Shown: positions 27,266 through 36,931, counted from the stretch's first letter. The stretch: DNA of 64,000 bases from Aminicenans sp964648465 (GCA_964648465.1 CAZYMU010000004.1:37845-101844); one strand, 5' to 3'. A program made the numbers and translations. Notes: generated by a model not told the origin, from the sequence alone.

Positions 27266-28831
27266 CTATTTCCCTAATAACCCGGAGATTGATATGTTCC
27301 TTTCTTTAAGACTCATTCCTATTTTCTGGCTTAATTGGGCCAGAGAAAGATTATAGTCAATCATGGCCTTAAGTTCCTGGCTCTGTGAGGTCGCAAGGTC
27401 TGTCTGATATTGTAGGACAAAATAGTTGGTAGTAAGCCCGACTTTGAGTTTTTCTTCCTCGGCTTCTAGTTTTTTCTTTGAAAGTTCCCTTGCGAGCTTG
27501 TAAGCCTGGACACGCTTGTAATTTGTCTGAACTGCCCTTACAGCGGTTTTTATCTCAAGAAAGATCTGCTGTTCCTGATTCTTCATGCGCAGTTTTGCCT
27601 GTTCTAGATTGACTCTTGCCTGTGCGTATGAAGCACGTGAGAATATTGACTCCAACGGGATAGAAAGTGTTAAGCCGACAGACCAGTTTTTGTATTTAAA
27701 GCCAAAAGCATCCTTCAACGAATCCGATGCTCCCCCAGGAATTATGGCGGTTGGATCTCCGAAAGGATTTTCTGGAGGGTAGATGATATAAGTTCCTGAT
27801 ACACCCGGGCTCCAATAGGAAGCCTGGAAGCTTAAATCAGGAAGCAGTTGGTTTTTAGTGTAGCTTAAATCAATCTCCTTATTTTTTAAATCAATTAACG
27901 TGGCCTTAAGATCAGGCCTGTTCTGCATAGCTATGGAAAGGGCTTCATCAAGACCCATGTCCTTCTTTTTATATTCTGGCGTATCCGCCGGTATTATCTC
28001 AGCCAGACCTGCACTTTTTCCTTCTGCCGAGAGGTTGATCCTTGTTTTGAGAATGTCCTCGTTATTTTTAACCTGAGCCTCTGCATCAAGGATGTCAGCT
28101 TCCCTAGTGGCTACAGTTGCCTGAGCATTCAGGATTTCTATAGGGGCTAAGGTCCCAACTTCAACAGCCCTCCTGTTTTTTTCCAGCAAATCTTGAGCCA
28201 GCTTCAGGGACTGCTGCCTGACTTTCAGAATTTCCCTGGAATAAACAAGATTCCAGTACCCCTCTTCTACGCTGTATATTGTTTGCTGAAGAGATGTTCG
28301 GAAGTTCTCCTCTGAAATATTAAGGTTGTTCTGAGCAACAATGATCTCTTTACGGCTTATTTTGGTGCCAAAATTTTTCAGGAGAGGCTGGGTAAAATTG
28401 AAAGTCAGAGTGCTGCTGAAGCGTGGATTAATTGTCTGGAATTTTTGGTTGGAGTCATATTTGGAAGAAGCTAGAGAGATAGAGAAATTTCCTCCTGTTG
28501 GGATTAACTGCGAAAGCTGGGTGGAATAGGCATTTCTTTCAGTTGAAATATCGCCTGAAGCCTCGATCCAGGAATAAGATGCCTGATTTGTATTCCTGAT
28601 ATTATAATCCATAGAAAGCTGAGGCAAAAATTTCTCTTTGGCAGAAGAGATTGAAATCTCTGCAAGGTCTGGATTTAAAACCTCAATAGCAACGTTGAGG
28701 TTATTCTCAAGGGCTTTGATAATGCAGTCTTCAAGGGAAAGAGATAAACCTTTTTCCTGTTGCTGTGCTTGAGAGGGCGCTGTCATATAAAAGAACACCA
28801 GCAGTAATATTCCAATTATCCGTTTATTCAT
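27266..28831 (-). CDS. TolC-family outer-membrane efflux protein
   Basis: 521 residues: signal peptide (about 1-22, ending QAQ), then two outer-membrane efflux domains, LSLEDCIIKALENNLNVAIE opening the first and YTKNQLLPDLSFQASYW the second, with long coiled-coil helices (RQQSLKLAQDLLEKNRRAVE). It forms the exit duct of the MacAB-type pump encoded just upstream in the same direction. Confidence 0.9.
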   Translation of the reverse strand: MNKRIIGILLLVFFYMTAPSQAQQQEKGLSLSLEDCIIKALENNLNVAIEVLNPDLAEISISSAKEKFLPQLSMDYNIRNTNQASYSWIEASGDISTERNAYSTQLSQLIPTGGNFSISLASSKYDSNQKFQTINPRFSSTLTFNFTQPLLKNFGTKISRKEIIVAQNNLNISEENFRTSLQQTIYSVEEGYWNLVYSREILKVRQQSLKLAQDLLEKNRRAVEVGTLAPIEILNAQATVATREADILDAEAQVKNNEDILKTRINLSAEGKSAGLAEIIPADTPEYKKKDMGLDEALSIAMQNRPDLKATLIDLKNKEIDLSYTKNQLLPDLSFQASYWSPGVSGTYIIYPPENPFGDPTAIIPGGASDSLKDAFGFKYKNWSVGLTLSIPLESIFSRASYAQARVNLEQAKLRMKNQEQQIFLEIKTAVRAVQTNYKRVQAYKLARELSKKKLEAEEEKLKVGLTTNYFVLQYQTDLATSQSQELKAMIDYNLSLAQLSQKIGMSLKERNISISGLLGK

Positions 28832-28902
28832 TATTTTCCTCCTTGTTTTTGGTTTTTAACTCTTTGCTTTATACAATATGGTTAAGCGGAGTTGAAATTT
28901 TA

Positions 28903-30120
28903 TTATTCATACCTCAATGCGTCAATCGGATCAAGCTTCGAGGCTTTGCGGGCCGGGTAAAACCCGAAAAACACACCGACCGAAGCCGAAAAAATAAAGG
29001 CCAGAACAATAGAATCCATAGATACAAGAGTCTTCATGCCTGAAAAATGGGAGATCAAGCCTGAACCTCCCAAACCAAATAAAATCCCTATCAGTCCGCC
29101 CATGACACTCAGAACAACAGCTTCTATAAGGAACTGTAAAAGAATATGTTTTTCCTTAGCTCCTACCGCCATTCTGATCCCGATTTCGCGGATCCGTTCG
29201 GTTACAGAGACCAGCATGATATTCATTATCCCGATTCCACCAACAAGGAGAGATATGGATGCAATGCCCCCGAGAAGAATCGTGAGAATTTTTGTAGATT
29301 CGGCAGCTCCCTCAGCAATATCCGACATATTCCTGACATTAAAATCGTCCTCTGCTCCAGGAGCAATTTTGTGCCTTATCCTAAGGACCTCTTCGATTTG
29401 CTGTGTGGCTTCAGCACTTCTAGCCATTGAGACGGCTGAAACATCTATAGATTGGATATGATTAATTCCGAGCAGCCTTTTTTGGCAGGTGGTATAAGGA
29501 ATAGCAACCATATCGTCCCTGTTAAACCAACCTCCTGATTCCCCCCTGGATTTTAAGATCCCGAGTACTCTAAATGGGATTTTTCTTATCCTTATAATCT
29601 GTCCGATAGGAGATACGCCTTCGAAAAGATTCTCATTGACTTCGCTTCCAAGAATACAGACTTTTTGTCCGGACTTGAGCATGTGTTCGTTAAAAAAAAC
29701 CCCCTCTACAACCTCCCAATTCCGAATTTCTGGATATTTGTCACCAACTCCGTAGATGGAAGTATTCCAGTTTTTATTCTGATAAATTACCTGGGAACGG
29801 GTGTTGACATTGGGTGAAACATATTGAACGGCATCGCATTCTTCCAGAATGGCTATGGCGTCGGCTTCCATCAAGTTGGCGTATGTTCCACCGCCTCCGT
29901 GCCGACCCTTGTAAGAACGGCTGCCGGGCCTTACAAACAGCAGGTTAGTACCCATTGAGTTAAAGCGTGCTTCGACTTCCACCCTGGCACCTTGACCAAT
30001 GCTTACCATGGCTATGACTGCGCCGACTCCGATTATGATCCCCAGTGCTGTGAGAAATGAACGCATTTTATTTCGACCCAGTGCATTGAAAGAAATTCGA
30101 ATTATTCTTATAATCTTCAT
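28903..30120 (-). CDS. MacB-type ABC transporter permease
   Basis: 405 residues: a transmembrane helix near 20-40 followed by LGIIIGVGAVIAMVSIGQG, a MacB periplasmic core (about 45-240), then an FtsX domain with three helices (about 285-400; RIREIGIRMAVGA) and a C-terminal ARKASKLDPIDALRYE. It has no ATPase domain; that is in the separate gene 3 bp upstream. With MacA and TolC it should export a substrate from the periplasm. Confidence 0.92.
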   Translation of the reverse strand: MKIIRIIRISFNALGRNKMRSFLTALGIIIGVGAVIAMVSIGQGARVEVEARFNSMGTNLLFVRPGSRSYKGRHGGGGTYANLMEADAIAILEECDAVQYVSPNVNTRSQVIYQNKNWNTSIYGVGDKYPEIRNWEVVEGVFFNEHMLKSGQKVCILGSEVNENLFEGVSPIGQIIRIRKIPFRVLGILKSRGESGGWFNRDDMVAIPYTTCQKRLLGINHIQSIDVSAVSMARSAEATQQIEEVLRIRHKIAPGAEDDFNVRNMSDIAEGAAESTKILTILLGGIASISLLVGGIGIMNIMLVSVTERIREIGIRMAVGAKEKHILLQFLIEAVVLSVMGGLIGILFGLGGSGLISHFSGMKTLVSMDSIVLAFIFSASVGVFFGFYPARKASKLDPIDALRYE

Positions 30121-30123
30121 TTT

Positions 30124-30819
30124 TTACTCCGTTTTTCCGTTTACAATAAGCCCATCCCTAAGATGTAATTTTTTACGAGCAATGGCAGCAACACTAGGGT
30201 CATGCGTGACCAGTATGACTGTGATATTTTTTTCGGTATTGAGCATTTTAAAAACATCAATTATTTCTTTGCCGGTTTTGGAGTCCAGATTTCCCGTTGG
30301 CTCGTCTGCCAGGATCAAAGAAGGATTATTGACAAGTGCTCTGGCAATGGCAACACGTTGCTTTTCCCCACCGGAAATCTGATTGCTTTTATGCAGTTCT
30401 CGCCCTTCCAGGCCTACCAAGGAGAGTGATTTTAGGGCTAACTCCCTAGCTTCTTTTGCAGGAACATTTGAGTACAGAAGAGGGAGCTCCGTGTTTTCTA
30501 AGGTAGTAGTCCGGGCAAGCAGGTTAAAATTCTGGAAAACGAATCCAATTTTTTTATTGCGGATATGGGCAAGCTGGTTTTTATTATAAGTAGACACTTC
30601 TTTTCCCTCCAGGAAGTATTTTCCTCCTGAAGGCTTATCCAGGCAGCCTATAATATTCATAAGAGTGGATTTACCTGAACCGGAAGGTCCCATGATGGCC
30701 AGTAAGTCTCCTTTTTTGATACCATAGGATATACCACCCAAAGCATGAACCTGTGTTTCTCCCATGATGTATGTTTTTGTGACATTTTCTAAATGTATGA
30801 GATTGTTATTGCTGTCCAT
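30124..30819 (-). CDS. MacB/LolD-type ABC transporter ATPase
   Basis: 231 residues: Walker A GPSGSGKST, Q-loop FQNFNLL, signature ISGGEKQRVAIARALV, Walker B LILADEPTGNLDS and the switch His in VTHDPSV. The MacB/LolD branch is indicated by ADEPTGNLD and by the neighbouring permease. Confidence 0.94.
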   Translation of the reverse strand: MDSNNNLIHLENVTKTYIMGETQVHALGGISYGIKKGDLLAIMGPSGSGKSTLMNIIGCLDKPSGGKYFLEGKEVSTYNKNQLAHIRNKKIGFVFQNFNLLARTTTLENTELPLLYSNVPAKEARELALKSLSLVGLEGRELHKSNQISGGEKQRVAIARALVNNPSLILADEPTGNLDSKTGKEIIDVFKMLNTEKNITVILVTHDPSVAAIARKKLHLRDGLIVNGKTE

Positions 30820-30853
30820 TTTCTTTTTTTCCTTATTAAAATTTGATCATTTG

Positions 30854-32191
30854 TTACCTTCTTATCATGAACATATCACCAGGCCTCCGGTTGTTGGAAC
30901 TTGAGGCTCCTTGCTTTCCTGAGATTTCTCCGGTGATGATAAGCTGGCCCTCTTTCAGGTCCCCTCTGACAATTTCTGTCAGGATATTATCTGTGACCCC
31001 TGTCTTTATAAAAATCATTTTAAGCTTTCCTTTTTCATCTTCAATCCAGACTCGAGGCATAGAGGACATGAGGGAAGACTGCTGGCCCATTCCCTCACCA
31101 AATTGACGTCCGGAATTGGATGCCTGTCTCACTTTCCTTTCTGAGTCTTGCCCTTGAGCATTGGCCGAGGTGCTTCTTTCAGCCTGTTTTTCCTTGCGCA
31201 TATCTTCAAATATCTGCTTCATTTCTTCAGTACTCAATTGAGGAGTAAACCGCAGAGCCGAATTGGGAACACGCAGGGCATTTTTCGCTTCCCCAACTAC
31301 TATTGAGATTGTGGCAGTCATCCCCGGTCTTAATTTAAGCTCTGCGTTATCAACTTCAACAATGGTAGTATAGGTAACCACATTGGAAACCACTTCAGGT
31401 GAGTATCTTACCTGGCTAACAATGCCTTGAAACTTGTCATTAGGAAAAGCATCCACAGTAAAGGTAACTTTCTGGCCTTCGTTGACTCTTCCGATATCTG
31501 CCTCGTCTACGCTGCATTCCACCTGCATCTTGCTCAGGTCATTTGCAATTTGAAAGAGGACAGGCGCCTGAAAACTTGCGGCTACTGTCTGTCCAACATT
31601 AATGTTCCGGTTGATAACAACTCCGTCGATAGGCGATTTGATAATCGTATATTCAAGGTCGACTCTGCTTGAATCAAGCTGGGATTTAGCCTGCGCGAGT
31701 CTCGCTTCGGTGGACTGAAGGTCTGCTTTGGCACTGTAATAGGTAGTTTCTGCGGTTTCTTTTTCTTCGTAAGATATCAGATCTTTTTTAAAAAGATCCA
31801 AAGCCCGTTCATATTTTCTCTTGCTATTTTGCAGTGTGACTTTGGATTTTTCAAGGGAAGCCAGGGAACTCTGATAATTTGCTTTATTCTGATCGACCCT
31901 CGTAACAAACAGCTCCGGGTCAATCTCAGCAATAAGCTGTCCTTTTTTAACAATTGAATTAAAATCTACATAGAGATTTTCAATCTTGCCCGAGACCTGG
32001 CTTCCAACATCAACAGTAGTTACAGGATTCAAAGTGCCGGTTGTGTCGACCAAGGCTTCAATATTACCTTTATCGACAGTCTCTTTTTTATAACCAAAGA
32101 AGTTGTTTTTATTGTTTTTGAAAACAGTCGCCCAAAGGACTATCGCTGCAACGATAAGGATGATTGCTCCAACAATGATTTTCTTTTTCAT
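30854..32191 (-). CDS. MacA/HlyD-type periplasmic adaptor protein
   Basis: 445 residues: one N-terminal membrane anchor (about 4-24), a lipoyl-like domain split around a coiled-coil hairpin (about 100-180, LEKSKVTLQNSKRKYERAL), then IIKSPIDGVVINRNINVGQTV, beta-barrel and membrane-proximal domains. A Ser/Gln/Arg-rich segment at about 335-375 is an insertion relative to typical MacA. It joins the inner-membrane ABC pump to TolC. Its start overlaps the Spy-like gene by 4 bp. Confidence 0.9.
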   Translation of the reverse strand: MKKKIIVGAIILIVAAIVLWATVFKNNKNNFFGYKKETVDKGNIEALVDTTGTLNPVTTVDVGSQVSGKIENLYVDFNSIVKKGQLIAEIDPELFVTRVDQNKANYQSSLASLEKSKVTLQNSKRKYERALDLFKKDLISYEEKETAETTYYSAKADLQSTEARLAQAKSQLDSSRVDLEYTIIKSPIDGVVINRNINVGQTVAASFQAPVLFQIANDLSKMQVECSVDEADIGRVNEGQKVTFTVDAFPNDKFQGIVSQVRYSPEVVSNVVTYTTIVEVDNAELKLRPGMTATISIVVGEAKNALRVPNSALRFTPQLSTEEMKQIFEDMRKEKQAERSTSANAQGQDSERKVRQASNSGRQFGEGMGQQSSLMSSMPRVWIEDEKGKLKMIFIKTGVTDNILTEIVRGDLKEGQLIITGEISGKQGASSSNNRRPGDMFMIRR

Positions 32192-32634
32192 TTTATTTCT
32201 CCTTTTTCACTTTTGTGTTTCTTTAAACGGTTTTTTCTATTTTCCATCTCTTTTTTCCGTTGAGATATGTATTTTTCAATCATGGCTTCTAATTTAATTC
32301 TTTGTTCTTCATTCAAGAAATTTTTAATTTCTGATAGAAGTTGAAATCTCATAGAGGAAAACCGTTTGTTGATCTGGCTTCTCAATTCTTTAAGCCTTTC
32401 CTCATTATTATTGAATACTTTTCTAATTTGCTCCTGTTGTTCCAGGCTGAGGTCTAGTTCCTCGGTCATTATGGCCAATGTTGGAAAATGGGCAGAGTTT
32501 CTTTTTTTACTTGTCGAAATTTTTCTAGGCCTCTTGTCAATAATATGTTTTTCCAAAAGGATTCCACCGAAAATCCCCGCGGAAAAAACAATAACAAAAG
32601 AAAATATAATCCAGGATTTGTAATGGTTTTTCAT
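32188..32634 (-). CDS. Spy/CpxP-like periplasmic protein, membrane-anchored
   Basis: 148 residues: an N-terminal membrane segment (about 8-27), then a helical region with LDLSLEQQEQIRKVFNNN and LNEEQRIKLEAMIEKY, the repeated LTxxQ-type pattern of Spy/CpxP or heavy-metal sensor proteins, and a basic C-terminus. It lies between anti-sigma and pump genes with 4-bp overlaps on both sides and may sense misfolded protein or the stress that the pump relieves (inference). Confidence 0.72.
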   Translation of the reverse strand: MKNHYKSWIIFSFVIVFSAGIFGGILLEKHIIDKRPRKISTSKKRNSAHFPTLAIMTEELDLSLEQQEQIRKVFNNNEERLKELRSQINKRFSSMRFQLLSEIKNFLNEEQRIKLEAMIEKYISQRKKEMENRKNRLKKHKSEKGEIK

Positions 32635-33122
32635 GGCAGATATCTCCTTGTACCATTGTTTTCTTCAATGGCAGTAAATATAAGCATCATGTTTTTATTT
32701 TCGAGTTCATCTTCCTCCAGTAATGGGATTGTGTCCTGAAAAGGATTTTGGTTGCGAAGAAGAATTCCTGATTGACTTAGTTCTTCATTCTGAGGCGGAA
32801 GAAAAAAAACGATAGAAGCAACAAGAATCAAAATAACAAACAGAGAAAGTGGAATGGCTTTGATTGCCCAATGTTTCCATAATGGCCAAGGTTCATATTT
32901 ATTTTTCTCTTTAAGTCTGGGTTGTAATCGCTCCCAGAAATAAGGTTTAGGCTCGGGGAAATCTTCATCTTTTAAACTACCGAGTATGTATTGATATTCT
33001 ATTCTTTTTTTCTGACAGGAGACACAGTTTTTTAAGTGCTTTTCGAGTTCTTCCTTGTCATTATTTTGTAAAACATTATCGAAGGATTTCAGGAGAAGTT
33101 TTTCAGCCTTTTTACATTTCAT
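32631..33122 (-). CDS. Zinc-finger anti-sigma factor
   Basis: 163 residues. The N-terminal HLKNCVSC (His-X3-Cys-X2-Cys) is the ZAS anti-sigma zinc motif; one transmembrane helix (about 87-110) follows, then a periplasmic tail of about 50 residues. It should hold the preceding sigma factor at the membrane until an envelope signal arrives. Overlaps the sigma gene by 11 bp. Confidence 0.85.
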   Translation of the reverse strand: MKCKKAEKLLLKSFDNVLQNNDKEELEKHLKNCVSCQKKRIEYQYILGSLKDEDFPEPKPYFWERLQPRLKEKNKYEPWPLWKHWAIKAIPLSLFVILILVASIVFFLPPQNEELSQSGILLRNQNPFQDTIPLLEEDELENKNMMLIFTAIEENNGTRRYLP

Positions 33123-33687
33123 GACTCCCTCCTTTTTGGGATAAAAAAGGCACTAATTTTTTCCTGAGTTTTTTCCTGGCCCTGTGTATTCGAGAGTCTA
33201 CAGTTCCAGGTAAAATATTTAAAATTTTGGAAATTTCTTCATAGGAGAATCCTTGAATGTCTCTTAAAGAAAGTATAATTTGTTGTTTCTCAGGGAGTGT
33301 CTGGATAGCCTTATGAACAAGTTTTCTTCTTCTTTCCTCAATTATTTTCTTTTCTTTGATTCTCATCTCATCTTCCTGAACAAAAGGATTTTCTATATTC
33401 TCTCTGAAGGAAACTTTCTTAATCCTGTTTTCTTTTCTCATGAAGTCCATGATATTGTTGACAGTTATTCGATAGAGCCAGGTTCCAAACTCTGATTTGG
33501 ATTTAAATGCAGATAGAGAAAAGTAAGCCTTGATAAAAGTTTCCTGAGCCATATCGTCAGCAGTTTCCTTGTTGTGTGTTAAGCTAAAAGCCAAGTTATA
33601 CACCTTTGTTTTGTATTTTTTTACCAGAACTGCAAATGCCTCATGGTTTCCTTCTTTGCTCAACCGGACGAGTTCTTTTTCTTCCAT
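33112..33687 (-). CDS. ECF RNA polymerase sigma factor (RpoE-like)
   Basis: 191 residues: region 2 with DDMAQETFIKAYFSLSAFK and FGTWLYRITVNNIMDF, region 4 with LPEKQQIILSLRDIQGFSYEEISKIL and PGTVDSRIHRARKKL. It lacks regions 1 and 3, as expected of the ECF class. A matching bipartite promoter at 33714-33748 suggests it transcribes its own operon (sigma, anti-sigma, Spy-like, macA, ABC genes, tolC). Confidence 0.94.
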   Translation of the reverse strand: MEEKELVRLSKEGNHEAFAVLVKKYKTKVYNLAFSLTHNKETADDMAQETFIKAYFSLSAFKSKSEFGTWLYRITVNNIMDFMRKENRIKKVSFRENIENPFVQEDEMRIKEKKIIEERRRKLVHKAIQTLPEKQQIILSLRDIQGFSYEEISKILNILPGTVDSRIHRARKKLRKKLVPFLSQKGGSHEM

Positions 33688-33713
33688 TAGGATCCAACTT
33701 TTTTACCTCCGTA

Positions 33714-33748
33714 CACAATTTAGACGGAGGAACAAGGGAAATCTTCCA
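33714..33748 (-). promoter_or_regulatory. ECF-type promoter of the sigma factor operon
   Basis: On the minus strand, TGGAAGA (33742-33748), a 15-bp spacer and CGTCTAAATTGTG (33714-33726). CGTCTAA is a common ECF -10. The same two boxes at the same spacing precede the secreted-protein gene at 34294-34328. Confidence 0.72.
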
Positions 33749-33892
33749 TTTAATTATAACTCAATATATTTTCTATAGTTTCCTATTTTAAGAGATATGC
33801 ATTTAAATTAGAAGTATAATTAGAGAATGGTTCTCTTTCAGATTTATGATTAAAAATATATCTTTTTGGATTTTCTACAGAAAAAGTCTTGA

Positions 33893-34264
33893 TTACAGTT
33901 TAGTTGCTTTCCATTCTGCTTGTCCGCGATCACCAAAGTTGACCTCTCCTGACATTGTGTTACCTTCGACCTTTCCTGTATAAGTCATAGTCATTTCTCC
34001 TCTTGGAGTGCTGCGTGTAACTGTCCATTCGATTTCATTTCCCTTGATAGTTCCTTCTGCTGTTACTTCGCCTCCCCTGGGACTGCTCATGGTTACAGTA
34101 ATGCTTTCTCCGTCTTGGTCGAAGTGAATCTTCGATGTTCTCTCGCCTCGTGGTGTTTGCATGGTCAATTCCCAATCTCCTGTCACATTGATTTCCTGTG
34201 CGCTAAGGGAAACCGCCAGCAGGATTAAGATAACGATTGTTAAAACGGAATTAATTCTAGGCAT
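33893..34264 (-). CDS. Small secreted beta-rich protein of unknown function
   Basis: 123 residues from the ATG at 34264, which has AGGAGA upstream. Signal peptide (about 1-22, ending LSAQ), then a mature domain with alternating strands and three related segments (QTPRGERTSKI, SSPRGGEVTAEG, STPRGEMTMTYTG) that look like internal repeats. Mature part begins NVTGDWELTMQ, like small lipocalin-type or extracellular lipid-binding domains, but no family is certain. It shares an ECF promoter with the sigma gene, so it is a likely envelope-stress target. Confidence 0.75.
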   Translation of the reverse strand: MPRINSVLTIVILILLAVSLSAQEINVTGDWELTMQTPRGERTSKIHFDQDGESITVTMSSPRGGEVTAEGTIKGNEIEWTVTRSTPRGEMTMTYTGKVEGNTMSGEVNFGDRGQAEWKATKL

Positions 34265-34293
34265 CTTTTTCTCCTTTATTTTCATTCAACCAT

Positions 34294-34328
34294 CACAATT
34301 TAGACGTAATATTTTTGTCCTTCTTCCA
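34294..34328 (-). promoter_or_regulatory. ECF-type promoter of the secreted-protein gene
   Basis: TGGAAGA (34322-34328), 15 bp, then CGTCTAAATTGTG (34294-34306) on the minus strand. The -10 box is identical over 13 bp to that of the sigma operon while the spacers differ, which supports a real shared promoter. Confidence 0.72.
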
Positions 34329-34419
34329 TAAAATGTTCCAGGCGAATTGTAGGGAAATAACAAAAATTAATTTTTTTGTGAAATTTTCATTTTTTTTATC
34401 GTCATATGTATTGAATATC

Positions 34420-35169
34420 ATGTCAAATTCTTCAAAAAATATTAAGGCGTACAAGCCTGATGAAAAAGGCCACCGGTGGAGACTAAAGGAAAAATTCCTA
34501 AAAAGTGGTCTTCATGGTTTCCTTGACTATGAAATCGTTGAACTCTTGCTTACTTTAGGGACTCCACGGCGGGATTGTAAACAACAGGCAAAGAACGCCA
34601 TGAAAAGATTCAAGATGTTGAGAGGAGTATTGGAAGCTGGGAAGAATGAGCTTCAGGAAATAAGAGGAATCGGACCACACAATATATTTGGTATTAAGCT
34701 TGTCCAGGAAGTTTCCCGCCGTTTCCTCAAAGAAAAAATGGTGAGCCAACCTGTTTGTCATTCTTCAAAAGAGGTTTTTGATTTTCTTTACCATTCACTT
34801 AGAGATTCAAAACGGGAGAAGTTTAAAGTCCTATTTTTGAACGCAAAAAACTGGATTCTTGAGGAAAAGACTTTTTTTGAAGGGACTGTTGACTCTAGTG
34901 CTGTATATCCCAGAGAGATAATAAAGGCTGCATTAAAATATGGAACATCTTCATTGATATTTGCACACAACCATCCTTCGGGCGATCCTGAACCATCTGA
35001 AAGTGACAAGGAAATCACGCAGGATCTTGTATTTGCTGCAAATATCATGCAGTTGAAAGTTCTAGATCACATCATCATAGGCAATAATTGCTATTTTAGC
35101 TTTGCTGATCAGGGATTGATCGAGGATTATGAATTCTTTTTCCAAAATTTGAAGAAAGGGCTACAGTAA
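34420..35169 (+). CDS. radC: RadC-like JAB domain protein (UPF0758)
   Basis: 249 residues from the ATG at 34420; an upstream ATG would add a hydrophobic stretch unlike the family. An N-terminal helix-hairpin-helix region (LQEIRGIGPHNIFGIKLVQE), then a JAMM metalloprotease-like domain with AHNHPSGDPEPSESD. Despite the name, no proven repair role. Weak ribosome-binding signals. Confidence 0.88.
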   Translation: MSNSSKNIKAYKPDEKGHRWRLKEKFLKSGLHGFLDYEIVELLLTLGTPRRDCKQQAKNAMKRFKMLRGVLEAGKNELQEIRGIGPHNIFGIKLVQEVSRRFLKEKMVSQPVCHSSKEVFDFLYHSLRDSKREKFKVLFLNAKNWILEEKTFFEGTVDSSAVYPREIIKAALKYGTSSLIFAHNHPSGDPEPSESDKEITQDLVFAANIMQLKVLDHIIIGNNCYFSFADQGLIEDYEFFFQNLKKGLQ

Positions 35170-35257
35170 AAAGAGAAGGAGTTTTTGCGTATTAAACATA
35201 CAGACAATATTTGTAAAATCTTCGTTCACAAGGTAAACTTTTAAATAGGAGGTTATA

Positions 35258-36931
35258 ATGCAAGATGATAGGGAAATTAGCAAGAAGTTTGATATGAGGC
35301 CGATCGAAGAAATTGCCAGGAAATTGGGAATCGATGCTGAAAATTTAGAGAAATATGGAGAGTATAAAGCAAAAATAGTTCCTGAAAAGGTTTATAAAAA
35401 GGGAGGGAAAATAGGAAAGTTAATTCTTGTCACGGCTATGACTCCAACCCCTGCTGGCGAGGGTAAGACTACGACTACTATAGGCCTCACAGATGCTTTA
35501 TGCAATTTGGAAAAAAATGCTGTTGCAGCCCTAAGAGAACCCTCGCTCGGTCCTGTATTCGGAATGAAAGGAGGGGCTACTGGAGGTGGATATGCCCAGG
35601 TAATGCCAAGAGAGGAAATTAACCTTCATTTTACAGGAGATATTCATGCTGTTACCGCAGCGCATAACCTTTTGTCCGCCATGGTAGATAACCGGCTTCA
35701 TTTTGATGGACATTCAGGACTGCTCGACTGCAGAAGAATCGCATGGAAAAGGGTTCTTGACATGGATGACCGTGTACTACGAGAAGTTGTGGTCGGCATA
35801 GGAGGGCCTTTACGTGGGATAGCACGGGAAACCGGATTTGACATAAGCGCTGCTTCGGAAGTCATGGCTATACTCTGTCTTGCCAAAAATTCGGAGGATC
35901 TGAAGGATAGGCTCGCTAATATATTTATTGGATATTCTCCGGAGAAGAATCTCGTGTTTGCCAGAGAGATTAAGGCTGATGGAGCAATGGTAGCTCTCTT
36001 GAAAGAGGCTTTAAAACCTAATATTGTTCAGACTCTGGAAGGAACCCCGGTATTTATCCATGGGGGCCCCTTTGCCAATGTCGCCCATGGTGCTAATTCT
36101 GTGATTGCTACAAACATGGCGCTGCATCTTTCTGATTATGTTGTGACTGAAAGCGGGTTTGGTTCTGATCTTGGTGCAGAAAAGTTCTTTGATATTGTTG
36201 TGCGTACAGGTCATATTCCACCGCCTGATGCTGTTGTTCTAGTTGCGACTATCCGGGCCCTTAAATATCACGGCGGGGTAAAAAAGGATGATTTGAAGGA
36301 AGAAAATACTTACGCAGTCGAGAAAGGGTTTGAAAACCTCCAAAAACATATTGAAAACCTTGGAATTTTTGGCATTCCGTTTGTTGTGGCACTCAACAGG
36401 TTTCCGTCCGATACAGATGCTGAAATTGAAAAATCGATGGATTTGTGCAGGAGGGAAAAGGCAAGGGCCACCCTGAGCGATGTTTACAGGAAAGGAAGTG
36501 AGGGAGGACTGGAATTAGCCCGGGAAGCCTTGACTGCTATCCGGGAGGATGAGAATATCTTCCAATTTCTTTATCCGTTGGATATGCCCCTTCTGGATAA
36601 AATCAATACAGTTGCCAAAAAAATATACGGAGCTTCTTCTGTTGCCATGGAAGCGAAAATACAACGTAAAATACTCAGGATAGAGAAAGCCGGTTTTAAA
36701 AATCTCCCTGTCTGCATTGCAAAGACGCAGTATTCACTTTCCGGCGATGACAAAACTCTAGGAAGGCCCAAAGATTTTGCGCTTATTGTAACCGACGCTT
36801 CACTCAGTTCAGGAGCAGGTTTTGTTGTTGTGTACTGTGGAGATATCATGACATTGCCGGGTTTGCCAAAATCTCCTGCCGCAGAAAGAATAAATGTGAA
36901 TGATAAGGGAGAGATCATAGGACTCTCCTAA
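35258..36931 (+). CDS. fhs: Formate-tetrahydrofolate ligase
   Basis: 557 residues, full length. P-loop TPTPAGEGKTTTTIGL (about 62-77), EPSLGPVFGMKGGATGGGYAQV, and GGPFANVAHGANS. It makes 10-formyl-THF from formate, THF and ATP, feeding purine and one-carbon metabolism. AGGAGG lies 7-8 nt upstream of the ATG. A repeat-like ACGTGGATTATTCAG directly follows its stop. Confidence 0.96.
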   Translation: MQDDREISKKFDMRPIEEIARKLGIDAENLEKYGEYKAKIVPEKVYKKGGKIGKLILVTAMTPTPAGEGKTTTTIGLTDALCNLEKNAVAALREPSLGPVFGMKGGATGGGYAQVMPREEINLHFTGDIHAVTAAHNLLSAMVDNRLHFDGHSGLLDCRRIAWKRVLDMDDRVLREVVVGIGGPLRGIARETGFDISAASEVMAILCLAKNSEDLKDRLANIFIGYSPEKNLVFAREIKADGAMVALLKEALKPNIVQTLEGTPVFIHGGPFANVAHGANSVIATNMALHLSDYVVTESGFGSDLGAEKFFDIVVRTGHIPPPDAVVLVATIRALKYHGGVKKDDLKEENTYAVEKGFENLQKHIENLGIFGIPFVVALNRFPSDTDAEIEKSMDLCRREKARATLSDVYRKGSEGGLELAREALTAIREDENIFQFLYPLDMPLLDKINTVAKKIYGASSVAMEAKIQRKILRIEKAGFKNLPVCIAKTQYSLSGDDKTLGRPKDFALIVTDASLSSGAGFVVVYCGDIMTLPGLPKSPAAERINVNDKGEIIGLS

